Shown here piece after piece: positions 1 to 8,232 of a stretch of DNA of 64,000 nt; position 1 is the stretch's first letter; the number at the start of each line of letters is the position of its first letter. The DNA is from JAAFIP01 sp043774625 (GTDB lineage Bacteria > Pseudomonadota > Gammaproteobacteria > Burkholderiales > Burkholderiaceae_C): assembly GCA_043774625.1 (NCBI GenBank), contig JAYVTG010000119.1:36568-100567 (forward strand). The letters are read 5' to 3'. Below the pieces are notes generated by a model, which saw nothing but the letters and a program-made list of their open reading frames with translations, was not told where the DNA came from and made no database searches. Both the position numbers and the translations under genes were made by a program.

Positions 1-27
1 TGCGTGAGCAGCTCTTATTTTTGTAGC
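1..27 (+). repeat. 41-bp dispersed repeat, copy R1 (cut by window edge)
   Basis: The last 27 bases of the repeat are present: the core TGCGTGAGCAGCT and the end GTAGC. The first 14 positions fall outside the window. It lies just past the stop codon of the nitronate monooxygenase gene, in non-coding DNA. Confidence 0.8.
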
Positions 28-31
28 AGAA

Positions 32-991
32 TTAGCTGCAGACGCGAGCCCTAGCTTCAGCGTATTCGCGCTTGAAGCGTGCCACCATATCGGCTGTAGA
101 CATGACTTCTTTGATGGCTCCAATACCCTGGCCGCAACCCCAAATGTCTTTCCAGGCTTTGGCTGAGTTTTCGCCGCCACCAAAGTTCATCTTGCTCGGA
201 TCGCTTTCGGGCAAATTATCCGGATCCATACCTGCATTGCGAATACTGCCTTTGAGATAGTTACCGTGAATGCCCGTGTAGAAGTTGCTGTAGACAATAT
301 CGTCTGAATTGCTCTGGGTGATCATCTGCTTGTAGCCATCGGCCGCACGCGCCTCGGTGGTGGCGATAAAAGCCGAGCCGATGTAGGCCAGGTCTGCGCC
401 CATGGCTTGGGCGGCCAGGACTGCGCCACCAGAAGCGATGGAGCCTGACAAAACCAGCGGGCCATCAAACCATTCACGAATTTCCTGAATCATTGCAAAC
501 GGGCTCTTCACGCTGGCGTGGCCGCCTGCACCGGCCGCTACAGCTATCAAACCCGTAGCGCCCTTTTCAATTGCCTTGTGTGCAAACACGTTGCTGATAA
601 TGTCATGCAGGGTAATACCGCCCCAGGCTTTCACGCCCTGGTTCACGTCTTCACGCGCGCCCAGGCTGGTGATGACGATGGGCACCTTGAACTTTTCGCA
701 CACCTGCATGTCGTGCTCCAAACGGTCATTGCTTTTGTGCACGATCTGGTTGATGGCAAAAGGCGCGGCCTTGTTATTCGGGTTGGCTTTGTCGTGGGCT
801 GCCAAAGCCTCGGTAATCTCGGCCAGCCAGTCTTCCAGTTGCGCAGCCGGACGCGCGTTAAGCGCAGGCATGGACCCGATCACACCTGCCTTGCACTGCT
901 CAATCACCGTTTTGGGGTTGCTGATGATGAATAGCGGCGAGCCGATAACGGGGAAAGACAGGTTTTGCAGGACTGGGGGGAGTTTGGACAT
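32..991 (-). CDS. Nitronate monooxygenase-family flavoprotein (2-nitropropane dioxygenase-like)
   Basis: A 319-residue FMN-dependent TIM-barrel protein of the nitronate monooxygenase / NAD(P)H:flavin oxidoreductase family, which oxidises alkyl nitronates or related compounds in the cytoplasm. Family motifs are visible: GAGGHAS at residues 154-160, followed by the phosphate-binding stretches SGSIASGGAV (182-191) and GADLAYIGSAFIAT (198-211). Full length for the family. It is the last gene of the minus-strand block etfB-etfA-acyl-CoA dehydrogenase, so a role in fatty or branched acid catabolism is possible, but the substrate cannot be read from sequence. The stop codon sits beside a copy of the 41-bp repeat. 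Confidence 0.85.
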   Translation of the reverse strand: MSKLPPVLQNLSFPVIGSPLFIISNPKTVIEQCKAGVIGSMPALNARPAAQLEDWLAEITEALAAHDKANPNNKAAPFAINQIVHKSNDRLEHDMQVCEKFKVPIVITSLGAREDVNQGVKAWGGITLHDIISNVFAHKAIEKGATGLIAVAAGAGGHASVKSPFAMIQEIREWFDGPLVLSGSIASGGAVLAAQAMGADLAYIGSAFIATTEARAADGYKQMITQSNSDDIVYSNFYTGIHGNYLKGSIRNAGMDPDNLPESDPSKMNFGGGENSAKAWKDIWGCGQGIGAIKEVMSTADMVARFKREYAEARARVCS

Positions 992-1042
992 GTTGTCTCC
1001 GGATGGTAAGTGGTGAATATTTCAAAACATGAAGAGTTAAGA

Positions 1043-1225
1043 TTTTGAACGCAGAGGGCGCGAAGGATTCGCAAAGGTCGCAAAAGAAGACAGAAGAAAG
1101 AACAAACAAAAATAATAAAAAATTTGAACATGAATCAGAAAAATCTAATTGCCTTACACGGAGTAGATTTGGTTTTGGTATTTTTTGCGTCTTCTGCGAA
1201 TCCTTCGCGTCCTCTGCGTTCAAAA
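1043..1225. repeat. Terminal-inverted-repeat element A (MITE-like)
   Basis: About 180 bp bounded by near-identical inverted arms of about 42 bases that begin TTTTGAACGCAGAGG and contain CGCGAAGGATTCGCA. The centre is A-rich and unrelated to element B. It fills the gap between the acyl-CoA dehydrogenase stop and the downstream oxidoreductase. Both strands read as short low-complexity ORFs, which I regard as chance. A transcript would fold into one long hairpin. Similar GAACGCAGAGG inverted repeats are common between genes of betaproteobacteria (general knowledge). Confidence 0.8.
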
Positions 1226-1237
1226 AGGTATTCGGTA

Positions 1238-3052
1238 TTAAAACGCTTCTAGCGCCAACTCAGTCACACTAGAAGCCCCTTCCACAATGCTGTCGCGCAT
1301 GCCAGGCGCTTTGGCCAGCAGATGGTCTGCATAAAAGTGGGCGGTGGTGATCTTGGCTTGCATAAAGGCTACGTCGTTGCCTGCAGCCAGTTCATCTTCG
1401 GCAGCCAGTAAAGATCTGGCCATTTGCCAACCTGCAAACACATTGCCTGCGAGCATGAGGTAAGGCACGCTTCCTGCAAATACCACATTGGGTGATGTTT
1501 TTGCGGCACCCTCGGGTGCCTTTGTCAAGCCACCTGCGATAAATTCAATCACGTCGATCAGCACTTTACGCGCAGCCGTCAAACGCTTGAGCACTGCCTT
1601 GGCTGCAACACTGTCGCGCTTGGCCAATAGGGCTTCTGTCTGCTCAATTTGCGCCACGATAGCTTTGGCGGTCACGCCACCATCACGTGCTGTTTTACGC
1701 CCCACCAGGTCGTTGGCTTGAATGGCGGTCGTACCTTCGTAGATTGTCAAAATTCTTGCGTCGCGGTAATACTGCGCGGCACCCGTCTCTTCAATAAAGC
1801 CCATGCCGCCGTGCACTTGCACGCCCAGGCTGGTCACTTCCAGACTCATCTCGGTGCTATAGCCTTTAACCAGTGGCACCATGAATTCATAAAACGCGGC
1901 GTTCTGTTTACGCACCTGTGCATCCGGGTGGTGGTGCGCAGCGTCATACGCAGCGGCAGCACCTGCAGCCATGGCGCGGCACCCTTCAGTGTAGGCACGC
2001 ATGGTCATCAGCATGCGCTTCACATCGGGGTGGTGGATGATGGGCGCGCTGGCGGCAATGGAGCCATCTACCGGACGGCTTTGCACACGGTCTTTGGCAT
2101 AACCCACGGCCTTTTGGTAGGCGCGTTCTGCAATGGCAATGCCTTGCACGCCCACAGCGTAGCGCGCCGCGTTCATCATGATGAACATGTACTCCAGGCC
2201 ACGGTTTTCCTGGCCAACCAGGTAGCCAACAGCGCCACCGTTGTCGCCGTATTGCAGTACGGCCGTAGGGCTGGCCTTGATGCCCATTTTGTGTTCAATG
2301 CTCACGCAATGCACGTCGTTGCGTGCGCCCAGAGAGCCATCTTTTTGCACCATGAATTTAGGCACGACGAAGAGAGAGATACCCTTCACGCCTTCAGGCG
2401 CACCTTGCACCCGCGCAAGTACCAAGTGCACAATATTCTCAGCCATATCGTGCTCACCGTAGGTGATATAAATTTTGGTGCCAAATATTTTGTACGTAGC
2501 ATCGGCCTGCGGCTCGGCGCGTGTGCGTACCATCGCCAAATCGCTGCCTGCTTGCGGTTCGGTCAGGTTCATCGTGCCCGTCCATTTGCCACTGACCAAA
2601 TTCTCCAGATAAGTGGCCTTCAGCTCGTCGCTGCCCGCTGTCAGCAAGGCTTCAATTGCGCCATCGCTGAGCAATGGGCACAGTGCAAAACTCATGTTGG
2701 CGCTGTTGATCATTTCAATGCAGGCCGCCCCAATGGTTTTGGGCAAGCCCTGCCCACCAAAGTCAGCCGGATGTTGCAAGCCTTGCCAGCCGCCCTCGGC
2801 AAACTGCTTGAACGCATCTTTAAAACCAGGTGTCGTAGTTACTTTGCCGTCTTTAAAACTGCTGGGGTTCTTGTCACCCTCCCAGTTCAGCGGGGCCAAC
2901 ACGCCTTCGTTGAATTTGGCACATTCTTCCAGCACGGCTTGCGCGGTATCAAAGCCCGCCTCTTCAAAGCCGGGAATTTGCGCAACAGCGTCAATGTTGG
3001 CGATATGCTTGATCGCAAACAGCATGTCTTTTAGGGGGGCTTTGTAGGTCAT
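1238..3052 (-). CDS. Acyl-CoA dehydrogenase, long (about 600-residue) subfamily
   Basis: A 604-residue FAD flavoprotein that introduces an alpha-beta double bond into acyl-CoA and passes electrons to ETF. The N-terminal helical domain is followed by MNLTEPQAGSD (161-171), the FAD/substrate loop, and a C-terminal helical domain. The catalytic base is Glu439 in IYEGTTAIQAND, and about 150 residues follow it, typical of the long subfamily that includes DmdC-like 3-methylmercaptopropionyl-CoA dehydrogenases. Substrate chain type cannot be fixed; DmdC is one possibility. It lies directly downstream of etfA and etfB, its electron acceptor, with an inverted-repeat element on each side. Confidence 0.93.
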   Translation of the reverse strand: MTYKAPLKDMLFAIKHIANIDAVAQIPGFEEAGFDTAQAVLEECAKFNEGVLAPLNWEGDKNPSSFKDGKVTTTPGFKDAFKQFAEGGWQGLQHPADFGGQGLPKTIGAACIEMINSANMSFALCPLLSDGAIEALLTAGSDELKATYLENLVSGKWTGTMNLTEPQAGSDLAMVRTRAEPQADATYKIFGTKIYITYGEHDMAENIVHLVLARVQGAPEGVKGISLFVVPKFMVQKDGSLGARNDVHCVSIEHKMGIKASPTAVLQYGDNGGAVGYLVGQENRGLEYMFIMMNAARYAVGVQGIAIAERAYQKAVGYAKDRVQSRPVDGSIAASAPIIHHPDVKRMLMTMRAYTEGCRAMAAGAAAAYDAAHHHPDAQVRKQNAAFYEFMVPLVKGYSTEMSLEVTSLGVQVHGGMGFIEETGAAQYYRDARILTIYEGTTAIQANDLVGRKTARDGGVTAKAIVAQIEQTEALLAKRDSVAAKAVLKRLTAARKVLIDVIEFIAGGLTKAPEGAAKTSPNVVFAGSVPYLMLAGNVFAGWQMARSLLAAEDELAAGNDVAFMQAKITTAHFYADHLLAKAPGMRDSIVEGASSVTELALEAF

Positions 3053-3086
3053 GTTTGTGTCTCAATAACTATGGAATTTGAAGAGA

Positions 3087-3218
3087 TTTTTTGAACGCAG
3101 AGGACGCGAAGGATTCGCAGAGAGCGCAGAAGAAGAAGAAATGAAGAAAAAATGAAAAAAAAATTCTGGGTATTTTTTGCGTCTTCTGCGAATCCTTCGC
3201 GTCCTCTGCGTTCAAAAA
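3087..3218. repeat. Terminal-inverted-repeat element B (MITE-like)
   Basis: About 130 bp with the same arms as element A, TTTTTGAACGCAGAGGACG at both ends in inverted orientation, around a different A-rich centre. It occupies the gap between the etfA stop and the acyl-CoA dehydrogenase start, so an etfBA-acd-oxidoreductase transcript would carry two long hairpins. Confidence 0.8.
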
Positions 3219-3231
3219 CTGTTTTCCGTAC

Positions 3232-4167
3232 TTACAGTTTGCCAACCAACTCCGGCACGGCCACAAACAAATCCGCTTCCAACCCAAAATCAGCCACGCT
3301 GAAAATCGGTGCCTCCGCATCCTTGTTGATCGCCACAATCACTTTGCTGTCCTTCATGCCAGCCAAGTGCTGAATAGCTCCGCTGATGCCCACCGCCACA
3401 TACAACTGTGGTGCGACGATCTTGCCCGTTTGACCCACTTGCCAGTCGTTCGGCGCGTAGCCTGCGTCTACGGCAGCGCGCGACGCGCCCATGGCAGCGC
3501 CCAGTTTGTCTGCCAGTGGCGTCATCACTTCATTGAACTTTTCTGCACTGCCCAAAGCACGGCCACCACTCACAATGATTTTGGCTGCGGTCAATTCAGG
3601 GCGGTCCAGCTTGGCTATTTCGCTGCCTTTGAATGTACTTTTTCCACTATCAGCCACACTTGCTATAACTTCAATAGCTGCTTGCGCACTATTTGCGCTG
3701 GCTGCAGGGTCAAAACCTGTTGTACGCACGGTAATTACCTTGATTGCGTCCGCACTTTGTACCGTTGCAATGGCATTGCCTGCATAGATAGGGCGCTCAA
3801 ACGTATCGGGTGAATCCACCTTGGTCACATCGCTAATTTGTCCTACGTCCAGTTTGGCAGCCACGCGTGGCGCAATGTTTTTGCCTGACGCTGTCGCAGG
3901 AAAAACGATATGGCTGTAGGCGGATGCAATGGCCAACACCTGCGCGGCCATGTTCTCAGCCAGACCATGTGCAAAGTGCGCGCCTTCGGCGTGAATCACT
4001 TTGGACACGCCTGCAATTTGCGCAGCAGCCGCTGCCGCCGGGCCCGCATTGCAGCCTGCTACCAGTACATGCACATCACCACCGCAGGCAATCGCTGCGG
4101 TAACGGTGTTAAGGGTTGCGCCTTTGATGGACGCGTTGTCGTGTTCTGCAATAACGAGAGATGCCAT
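3232..4167 (-). CDS. etfA: Electron transfer flavoprotein alpha subunit
   Basis: A 311-residue FAD-carrying subunit of the soluble ETF heterodimer, which takes electrons from acyl-CoA dehydrogenases and delivers them to ETF:ubiquinone oxidoreductase. The N-terminal ETF fold starts MASLVIAEHDN. The C-terminal FAD domain shows IIVSGGRALGS and later GISGAIQHLAGM and IVAINKD. It starts two bases after the etfB stop, so the pair is translationally coupled. Residues 156-169 (ASANSAQAAIEVIA) are encoded by a copy of the 41-bp dispersed repeat in sense orientation. Total length is normal, so the repeat appears to replace, rather than lengthen, a variable loop. Confidence 0.96.
   Translation of the reverse strand: MASLVIAEHDNASIKGATLNTVTAAIACGGDVHVLVAGCNAGPAAAAAAQIAGVSKVIHAEGAHFAHGLAENMAAQVLAIASAYSHIVFPATASGKNIAPRVAAKLDVGQISDVTKVDSPDTFERPIYAGNAIATVQSADAIKVITVRTTGFDPAASANSAQAAIEVIASVADSGKSTFKGSEIAKLDRPELTAAKIIVSGGRALGSAEKFNEVMTPLADKLGAAMGASRAAVDAGYAPNDWQVGQTGKIVAPQLYVAVGISGAIQHLAGMKDSKVIVAINKDAEAPIFSVADFGLEADLFVAVPELVGKL
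3662..3702 (-). repeat. 41-bp repeat, copy R2, inside etfA
   Basis: Full 41-base copy in the sense orientation of etfA, read as A-S-A-N-S-A-Q-A-A-I-E-V-I-A. The core TGCGCAAGCAGCTA is intact. Confidence 0.85.
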
Positions 4168-4169
4168 GA

Positions 4170-4919
4170 TCAGATTACCTTTGCTGTATTTTTCAGTTTA
4201 TCAATCAGGGTGTCCACGTCTGGCACCTTGATGCCTGCACTGCGTTTGGCAGGTTCCACAACTTTCAAAATCTTGATGTGCGCTTTGACATCTACACCCA
4301 GGTCTTCCGGCTTGAACACGTCAAGCTGCTTTTTCTTGGCCTTCATGATGTTTGGCAGGGTCACATAACGCGGCTCATTCAGGCGCAGGTCGGTGGTGAT
4401 GACGGCTGGCATACTGATAATCAACGTCTCTAGGCCACCGTCTACTTCACGCGTCACGGTGGCTTTGCCGTCAGCAATTTCTACCTTATTGGCAAACGTA
4501 GCCTGCGGCATATCACCCAGCGCAGCCAACATTTGGCCAGTCTGGTTACAGTCGTCGTCAATCGCTTGCTTGCCCAAAATCACCAAGCCGGGTTGCTCCT
4601 TGTCTACCAGGGCTTTGAGCAATTTGGCCACGGCCAGTGGTTGCAATTCTTCAGCAGTTTCGACCAGAATGCCACGGTCTGCGCCAATGGCCATGGCAGT
4701 ACGAATGGTCTCCGCGCACTGGGCCACACCGCAAGACACGGCGATGATTTCTGTCGCAATGCCTTTTTCTTTCAGGCGCATGGCTTCTTCAATGGCGATC
4801 TCGTCAAACGGATTCATGCTCATTTTGACATTGGCAATGTCTACGCCCGTGTTGTCCGACTTGACGCGAACCTTGACGTTGTAATCCACTACCCGTTTGA
4901 CGGCGACTAAAACCTTCAT
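4170..4919 (-). CDS. etfB: Electron transfer flavoprotein beta subunit
   Basis: A 249-residue AMP-binding partner of EtfA. It starts MKVLVAVKRVVDYNVKV and carries the beta-subunit signature region around VEIADGKATVTREVDGGLET and the recognition-loop region near RLNEPRYVTLPNIMKAKKK. An upstream in-frame ATG two codons earlier lies only three bases from GGAG; the second ATG has GGAG at a normal nine-base distance and matches the family N-terminus, so I chose it. First gene of the minus-strand block etfB-etfA-acd-oxidoreductase. Confidence 0.96.
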   Translation of the reverse strand: MKVLVAVKRVVDYNVKVRVKSDNTGVDIANVKMSMNPFDEIAIEEAMRLKEKGIATEIIAVSCGVAQCAETIRTAMAIGADRGILVETAEELQPLAVAKLLKALVDKEQPGLVILGKQAIDDDCNQTGQMLAALGDMPQATFANKVEIADGKATVTREVDGGLETLIISMPAVITTDLRLNEPRYVTLPNIMKAKKKQLDVFKPEDLGVDVKAHIKILKVVEPAKRSAGIKVPDVDTLIDKLKNTAKVI

Positions 4920-5040
4920 GTACATCTTCTCCAGAATAAATTGGCAACTAAAACTATTGACGTTTACGTAATCTAAAAGATTGTATGCTGCACCGCATTA
5001 CGCCCATGGCTACAGTGACATCCGCTGACAATGCCAGACA

Positions 5041-5064
5041 GAAAAAGCACGATCGTTCTTTTTC
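5041..5064. promoter_or_regulatory. Inverted repeat, putative operator 1
   Basis: A 24-base near-perfect palindrome, GAAAAAGC/ACGATCGT/TCTTTTTC, with one symmetric mismatch pair. The centre ACGATCGT with flanking A/T runs resembles the short palindromes bound by TetR-family repressors. It lies about 120 bases before etfB. No regulator gene is adjacent, so the binding protein is unknown. Confidence 0.45.
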
Positions 5065-5132
5065 GTATTATAGACAGCCAGCGGAGAGTGCTTAGAGGTT
5101 GCAGTCCAAAACCCTGTCCATGTAGCGACAAT

Positions 5133-5155
5133 TAACCAACCGCTCGGTCGGCTAA
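5133..5155. promoter_or_regulatory. Inverted repeat, putative TetR-type operator 2
   Basis: Half-sites TAACCAACCG and CGGTCGGCTA flank a CT centre, with eight of ten positions symmetric. The ACCG(N2)CGGT pattern is usual for TetR/AcrR-type repressors that control fatty-acid or amino-acid catabolism in Burkholderiales (family knowledge). It lies 76 bases before the dctP start and could control either direction. Confidence 0.5.
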
Positions 5156-5230
5156 TCGGGGTAAGCCATTACAGCGTCTTGCGGGTGCAACCGTTAAAGT
5201 TGTATTGCAATATTTTTTGTGAGGAATCTT

Positions 5231-6244
5231 ATGAAGCTGCATCGCATTGCCCTGTCTCTCATTGCCCTGACCGGCACTGGTTTAGCCTTTTCTCAAACTG
5301 TCCTCACAGCGTCGTCTTGGGTTGGCCCCACCCACACGCTGAGCATGGCGCAAAAAGAATGGTGCGATTTACTCGAAAAAAACACTACGGGCAAGATGAA
5401 GTGCAATATCTTGCCGCGCTCAGTGTCCGCCCCTCCCGGCACTTTTGATGCCATCAAAAACGGCCTGGTAGACGTATCGTATTCGGTACACGGTTACACG
5501 CCTGGCCGCTATACGTACACGCAAATGGCAGAGTTTCCGTTCCTGGGCAACAACTCAGAAGCCATCTCGGTTGCCTTTAACAAAATCGCCATGAAGAACC
5601 CGCAATTTCAGGATGAACACGCTGGCCTGAAGGTGATTACCTTCTTCACCCATGGCCCCGGCATCGTTTTTAACACCAAGCGTGCCATTACCAAAACCGA
5701 AGATCTGAACGGCCTGAAGTTTCGCGTGGGCGGCGGCATGGTCAATGAGATCAGCAAGACATTGAACATGAACGTCACGCTCAAGCCAGCGCCCGATTCG
5801 TATGAGCTATTGTCGGGTGGTGTGATGGATGGCACCTTGTTTCCTGCCGAATCCACCGAGTCATTCAAGATCGACAAGATTATCAAATACGCCACCACCT
5901 TTCCGGGTGGCCTGTATAACACCAGCTTTGCCTTTGCAATGAACCTGGCGCAATACGACAAGCTGACACCAGAAGAAAAGAAAGCCGTAGATGCCGTGAG
6001 TGGAGAAATAGCCGCCCGCATTTTTGGCCGTGGCTGGGATAAAGCAGACCGCCGCGCACTGGGGTTAATGCAAGCCAACGGTGTGCAAGTGACCAAAGCA
6101 GATGCCAGCTTTGTAGCTGACGTAAAAGCCAAAACTGCATCGCTAGAAACCAAATGGATCACCGATGCAAGTGCCAAAGGCTTGTCCAATGCCAAAGCTG
6201 TATTGGCCGAGTTTCGTGCGGAAATTACCAAAGCAGAAAAGTAA
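5231..6244 (+). CDS. TRAP transporter periplasmic substrate-binding protein (DctP type)
   Basis: A 337-residue periplasmic receptor that captures a carboxylate-type solute for a sodium-driven TRAP carrier. A Sec signal peptide (MKLHRIALSLIALTGTGLAFSQ) is followed by the DctP fold. The segment LNGLKFRVGGGMVNEISKTL carries the family's arginine-containing motif that binds the substrate carboxylate. I chose the ATG at 5231 because GAGGA lies just upstream; an earlier in-frame start has no such site. It is followed by a terminator-like hairpin and then the two membrane subunits. The ligand cannot be told. Confidence 0.93.
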   Translation: MKLHRIALSLIALTGTGLAFSQTVLTASSWVGPTHTLSMAQKEWCDLLEKNTTGKMKCNILPRSVSAPPGTFDAIKNGLVDVSYSVHGYTPGRYTYTQMAEFPFLGNNSEAISVAFNKIAMKNPQFQDEHAGLKVITFFTHGPGIVFNTKRAITKTEDLNGLKFRVGGGMVNEISKTLNMNVTLKPAPDSYELLSGGVMDGTLFPAESTESFKIDKIIKYATTFPGGLYNTSFAFAMNLAQYDKLTPEEKKAVDAVSGEIAARIFGRGWDKADRRALGLMQANGVQVTKADASFVADVKAKTASLETKWITDASAKGLSNAKAVLAEFRAEITKAEK

Positions 6245-6272
6245 GTTTTTCATTTACCGACAGTCGGCATAC

Positions 6273-6301
6273 GCGGCCTCACCCCATGAGGCCGCTTTTT
6301 T
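6273..6301 (+). terminator. Rho-independent terminator or attenuator after dctP
   Basis: GCGGCCTC and GAGGCCGC form a perfect eight-base stem around ACCCCAT, followed directly by six T. It lies between dctP and the membrane genes, so it probably lets the binding protein be made in excess over dctQM. Confidence 0.85.
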
Positions 6302-6334
6302 GTGCAAGCTGAAGAACGACGACAAAATCAAGCG

Positions 6335-6820
6335 ATGAAAAAACTCTTTGAAACCTTGTGCGGCTTACTATGCGCCAGTGCACTTTTCGCCATCATGGCG
6401 CTCACATTTTTTGATGTGTTGGGGCGCAAGTTGGTGTCTCAATCCATTCCCGGCTCGCTGGAGCTGACCGAACTGCTCATGGTGGTAGTTATATTTGCTG
6501 GGCTACCTCTGGTGTCAGCGCGTGGAGAACATGTGTTGTTTGATTCACTGGACAGTTATTTACCAGCCTGGCTGCTCAAAGCACAAGGCATGCTGGTGCA
6601 TGTGATCTGCGCGGCACTGATGCTGGGCTTGGCCTATTTGATGTGGAAAACTGGCAACCAGTTTGCAGAGAACGGCGAGACAACGGCTCAACTCAAATTT
6701 GCCAAAGCCCCTTTCATTTACGGCATGTCGATCTTGTGCGGCATTACCGGCTTGGTACACCTAGGCCTGATTACCCAACCACCCCAACAATTACAAGAAG
6801 GCGAAGGGGTAGCACTGTGA
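6335..6820 (+). CDS. TRAP transporter small permease (DctQ type)
   Basis: A 161-residue inner-membrane protein with four predicted helices, pairing with DctM. It begins MKKLFETLCGLLCASALFAI, then FFDVLGRKL and the conserved ELTELLMVVVIFAGLPLVSARGEH region. The ATG at 6335 matches the family start; an upstream GTG would add eleven charged residues. Its stop overlaps the GTG start of the large permease (GTGA), so the two are translationally coupled. Confidence 0.92.
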   Translation: MKKLFETLCGLLCASALFAIMALTFFDVLGRKLVSQSIPGSLELTELLMVVVIFAGLPLVSARGEHVLFDSLDSYLPAWLLKAQGMLVHVICAALMLGLAYLMWKTGNQFAENGETTAQLKFAKAPFIYGMSILCGITGLVHLGLITQPPQQLQEGEGVAL

Positions 6821-8109
6821 TTGAATCTTTACTAGGCTTTGCCGCCATCTTCGCTCTAGCCTTGCTACGCGTGCCTTTGGCCTTTGCCATGGGCATTGTA
6901 GGCATGGTGGGCATTGGCATGACTCGCGGCTGGATGCCCGCATTGGCCAGCGTCGCACAAGTGGTACACGAGACAGGTTTTGCCTACACGCTGTCGGTTA
7001 TTCCCTTGTTTATTTTGATGGGTAACTTTGTGGCACGCGCGGGTTTGGCGCATGAACTGTTTGCAGCAGCCTATGCCTTTATCGGCCATTTTCGGGGTGG
7101 CCTTGCGCACGCTACGGTTGCTGCCTGCGCAGGCTTTGGCGCTATCTGTGGATCGTCCATTGCCACGGCAGCCACCATGAGCAAGGTGGCGTATCCGAGT
7201 ATGAAAAAAATGGGCTACAGCGATAGTTTGTCTACTGGTGTGATGGCCGCTGGCGGCACGCTGGGCATCATGATTCCGCCATCCACCATCATGGTGATCT
7301 ACGGCATCATCACTGAGACAAATATTGGCAAGCTGTTTGCGGCGGGCGTCATTCCCGGCATATTGACGGCCCTCTTGATGATGGGCGGCATTGCAGTGAT
7401 GACCGCGCGCGACCCATCGCACGCGCCAGCCGGCGAGCGTACATCCTGGCCCAACCGCTGGAAGGCATTGCGCGGCATTTGGGGCGTAATTTTGCTGGTC
7501 ATTGTGGTGTTAGGCGGCATCTACGGCGGCATATTCACAGCCACTGAGGGTGCTGGCTTTGGTGCGGCTGGCGCCTTCTTGTTTGCACTGGCACGTCGCC
7601 GTTTAACCTGGGCCATTTTGTACCAGGTACTGGTCGAATCTGCTCGCACCACGGCCATGCTGTTCACCCTGTTGATAGCGGCCACCATCTTCGCCAACTT
7701 TGTCAACTTCACCACCATGCCGGGAGACTTGAAAGAATGGATTACGCACCTGGGCCTGTCGCCCATCATGGTCATCACCGCCATGATGTTCATTTACGTG
7801 GTGTTGGGCACCGTCATGGAAGAGCTGACCATGGTGCTGCTGACCATTCCGCTATTCTTCCCCATCGTCACTGCTTTAGGTTTTGACCCTGTGTGGTTTG
7901 GCGTGCTGATCGTGATGATTGTGCAGATCGGTTTGATATCGCCGCCTGTGGGCATGAATTTGTTTGTGCTCAATGCACTGCTGCCCGGTGTAGGTTTGGG
8001 AGCGATTTTTCGCGGTTGCTGGCCGTTTGTGGCGGTCATGATTTTGGTGCTTGGACTATTGATTGCGTTTCCACAGTTGAGCTTGTTTTTACCTTCGCTG
8101 ATGAAATAG
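6817..8109 (+). CDS. TRAP transporter large permease (DctM type)
   Basis: A 430-residue inner-membrane carrier that translocates the solute with sodium. Family features include GSSIATAATMSKVAYPSMKKMGY, GGTLGIMIPPSTIMVIYGIITE and the C-terminal GLISPPVGMNLFVLN repeat loop. I chose the GTG at 6817 because it overlaps the dctQ stop by four bases and has AAGGGG nine bases upstream; it gives a normal length for DctM. A longer frame upstream lies inside dctQ and is chance. Confidence 0.93.
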   Translation: MIESLLGFAAIFALALLRVPLAFAMGIVGMVGIGMTRGWMPALASVAQVVHETGFAYTLSVIPLFILMGNFVARAGLAHELFAAAYAFIGHFRGGLAHATVAACAGFGAICGSSIATAATMSKVAYPSMKKMGYSDSLSTGVMAAGGTLGIMIPPSTIMVIYGIITETNIGKLFAAGVIPGILTALLMMGGIAVMTARDPSHAPAGERTSWPNRWKALRGIWGVILLVIVVLGGIYGGIFTATEGAGFGAAGAFLFALARRRLTWAILYQVLVESARTTAMLFTLLIAATIFANFVNFTTMPGDLKEWITHLGLSPIMVITAMMFIYVVLGTVMEELTMVLLTIPLFFPIVTALGFDPVWFGVLIVMIVQIGLISPPVGMNLFVLNALLPGVGLGAIFRGCWPFVAVMILVLGLLIAFPQLSLFLPSLMK

Positions 8110-8133
8110 TTTCCATCATAAAAAACCTGCTCA

Positions 8134-8174
8134 GCCAGCGTAGAATATGCGTGAGCAGCTACTAAATAAATAGC
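8134..8174 (+). repeat. 41-bp repeat, copy R3, intergenic
   Basis: Full copy between the convergent dctM and mscS genes. Both GCCAGCGTAGAATA and the core with one change (TGCGTGAGCAGCTA) are present, ending ATAGC. Confidence 0.9.
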
Positions 8175-8232
8175 ATTACAAAGATTTTTAGTGAACCCAT
8201 CTGTGCGCCAGTAGCGGGCAGTTCAACCGAAA

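Larger units (their letters stand above)
4920..5230. promoter_or_regulatory. Divergent control region between etfBA and the TRAP operon
   Basis: About 310 non-coding bases separate the etfB start from the dctP start. They hold two long inverted repeats, listed separately, that look like operators of TetR-type repressors. I see no gene here. The plus-strand Shine-Dalgarno GAGGA precedes the ATG at 5231. Confidence 0.6.

Noticed and set aside
1045..1272. Small ORFs within the inverted-repeat elements (NAEDAKDSQKTQK-type peptides)
   Set aside because: They come from the terminal arms on either strand and occur with every copy; no start signals or conserved product.
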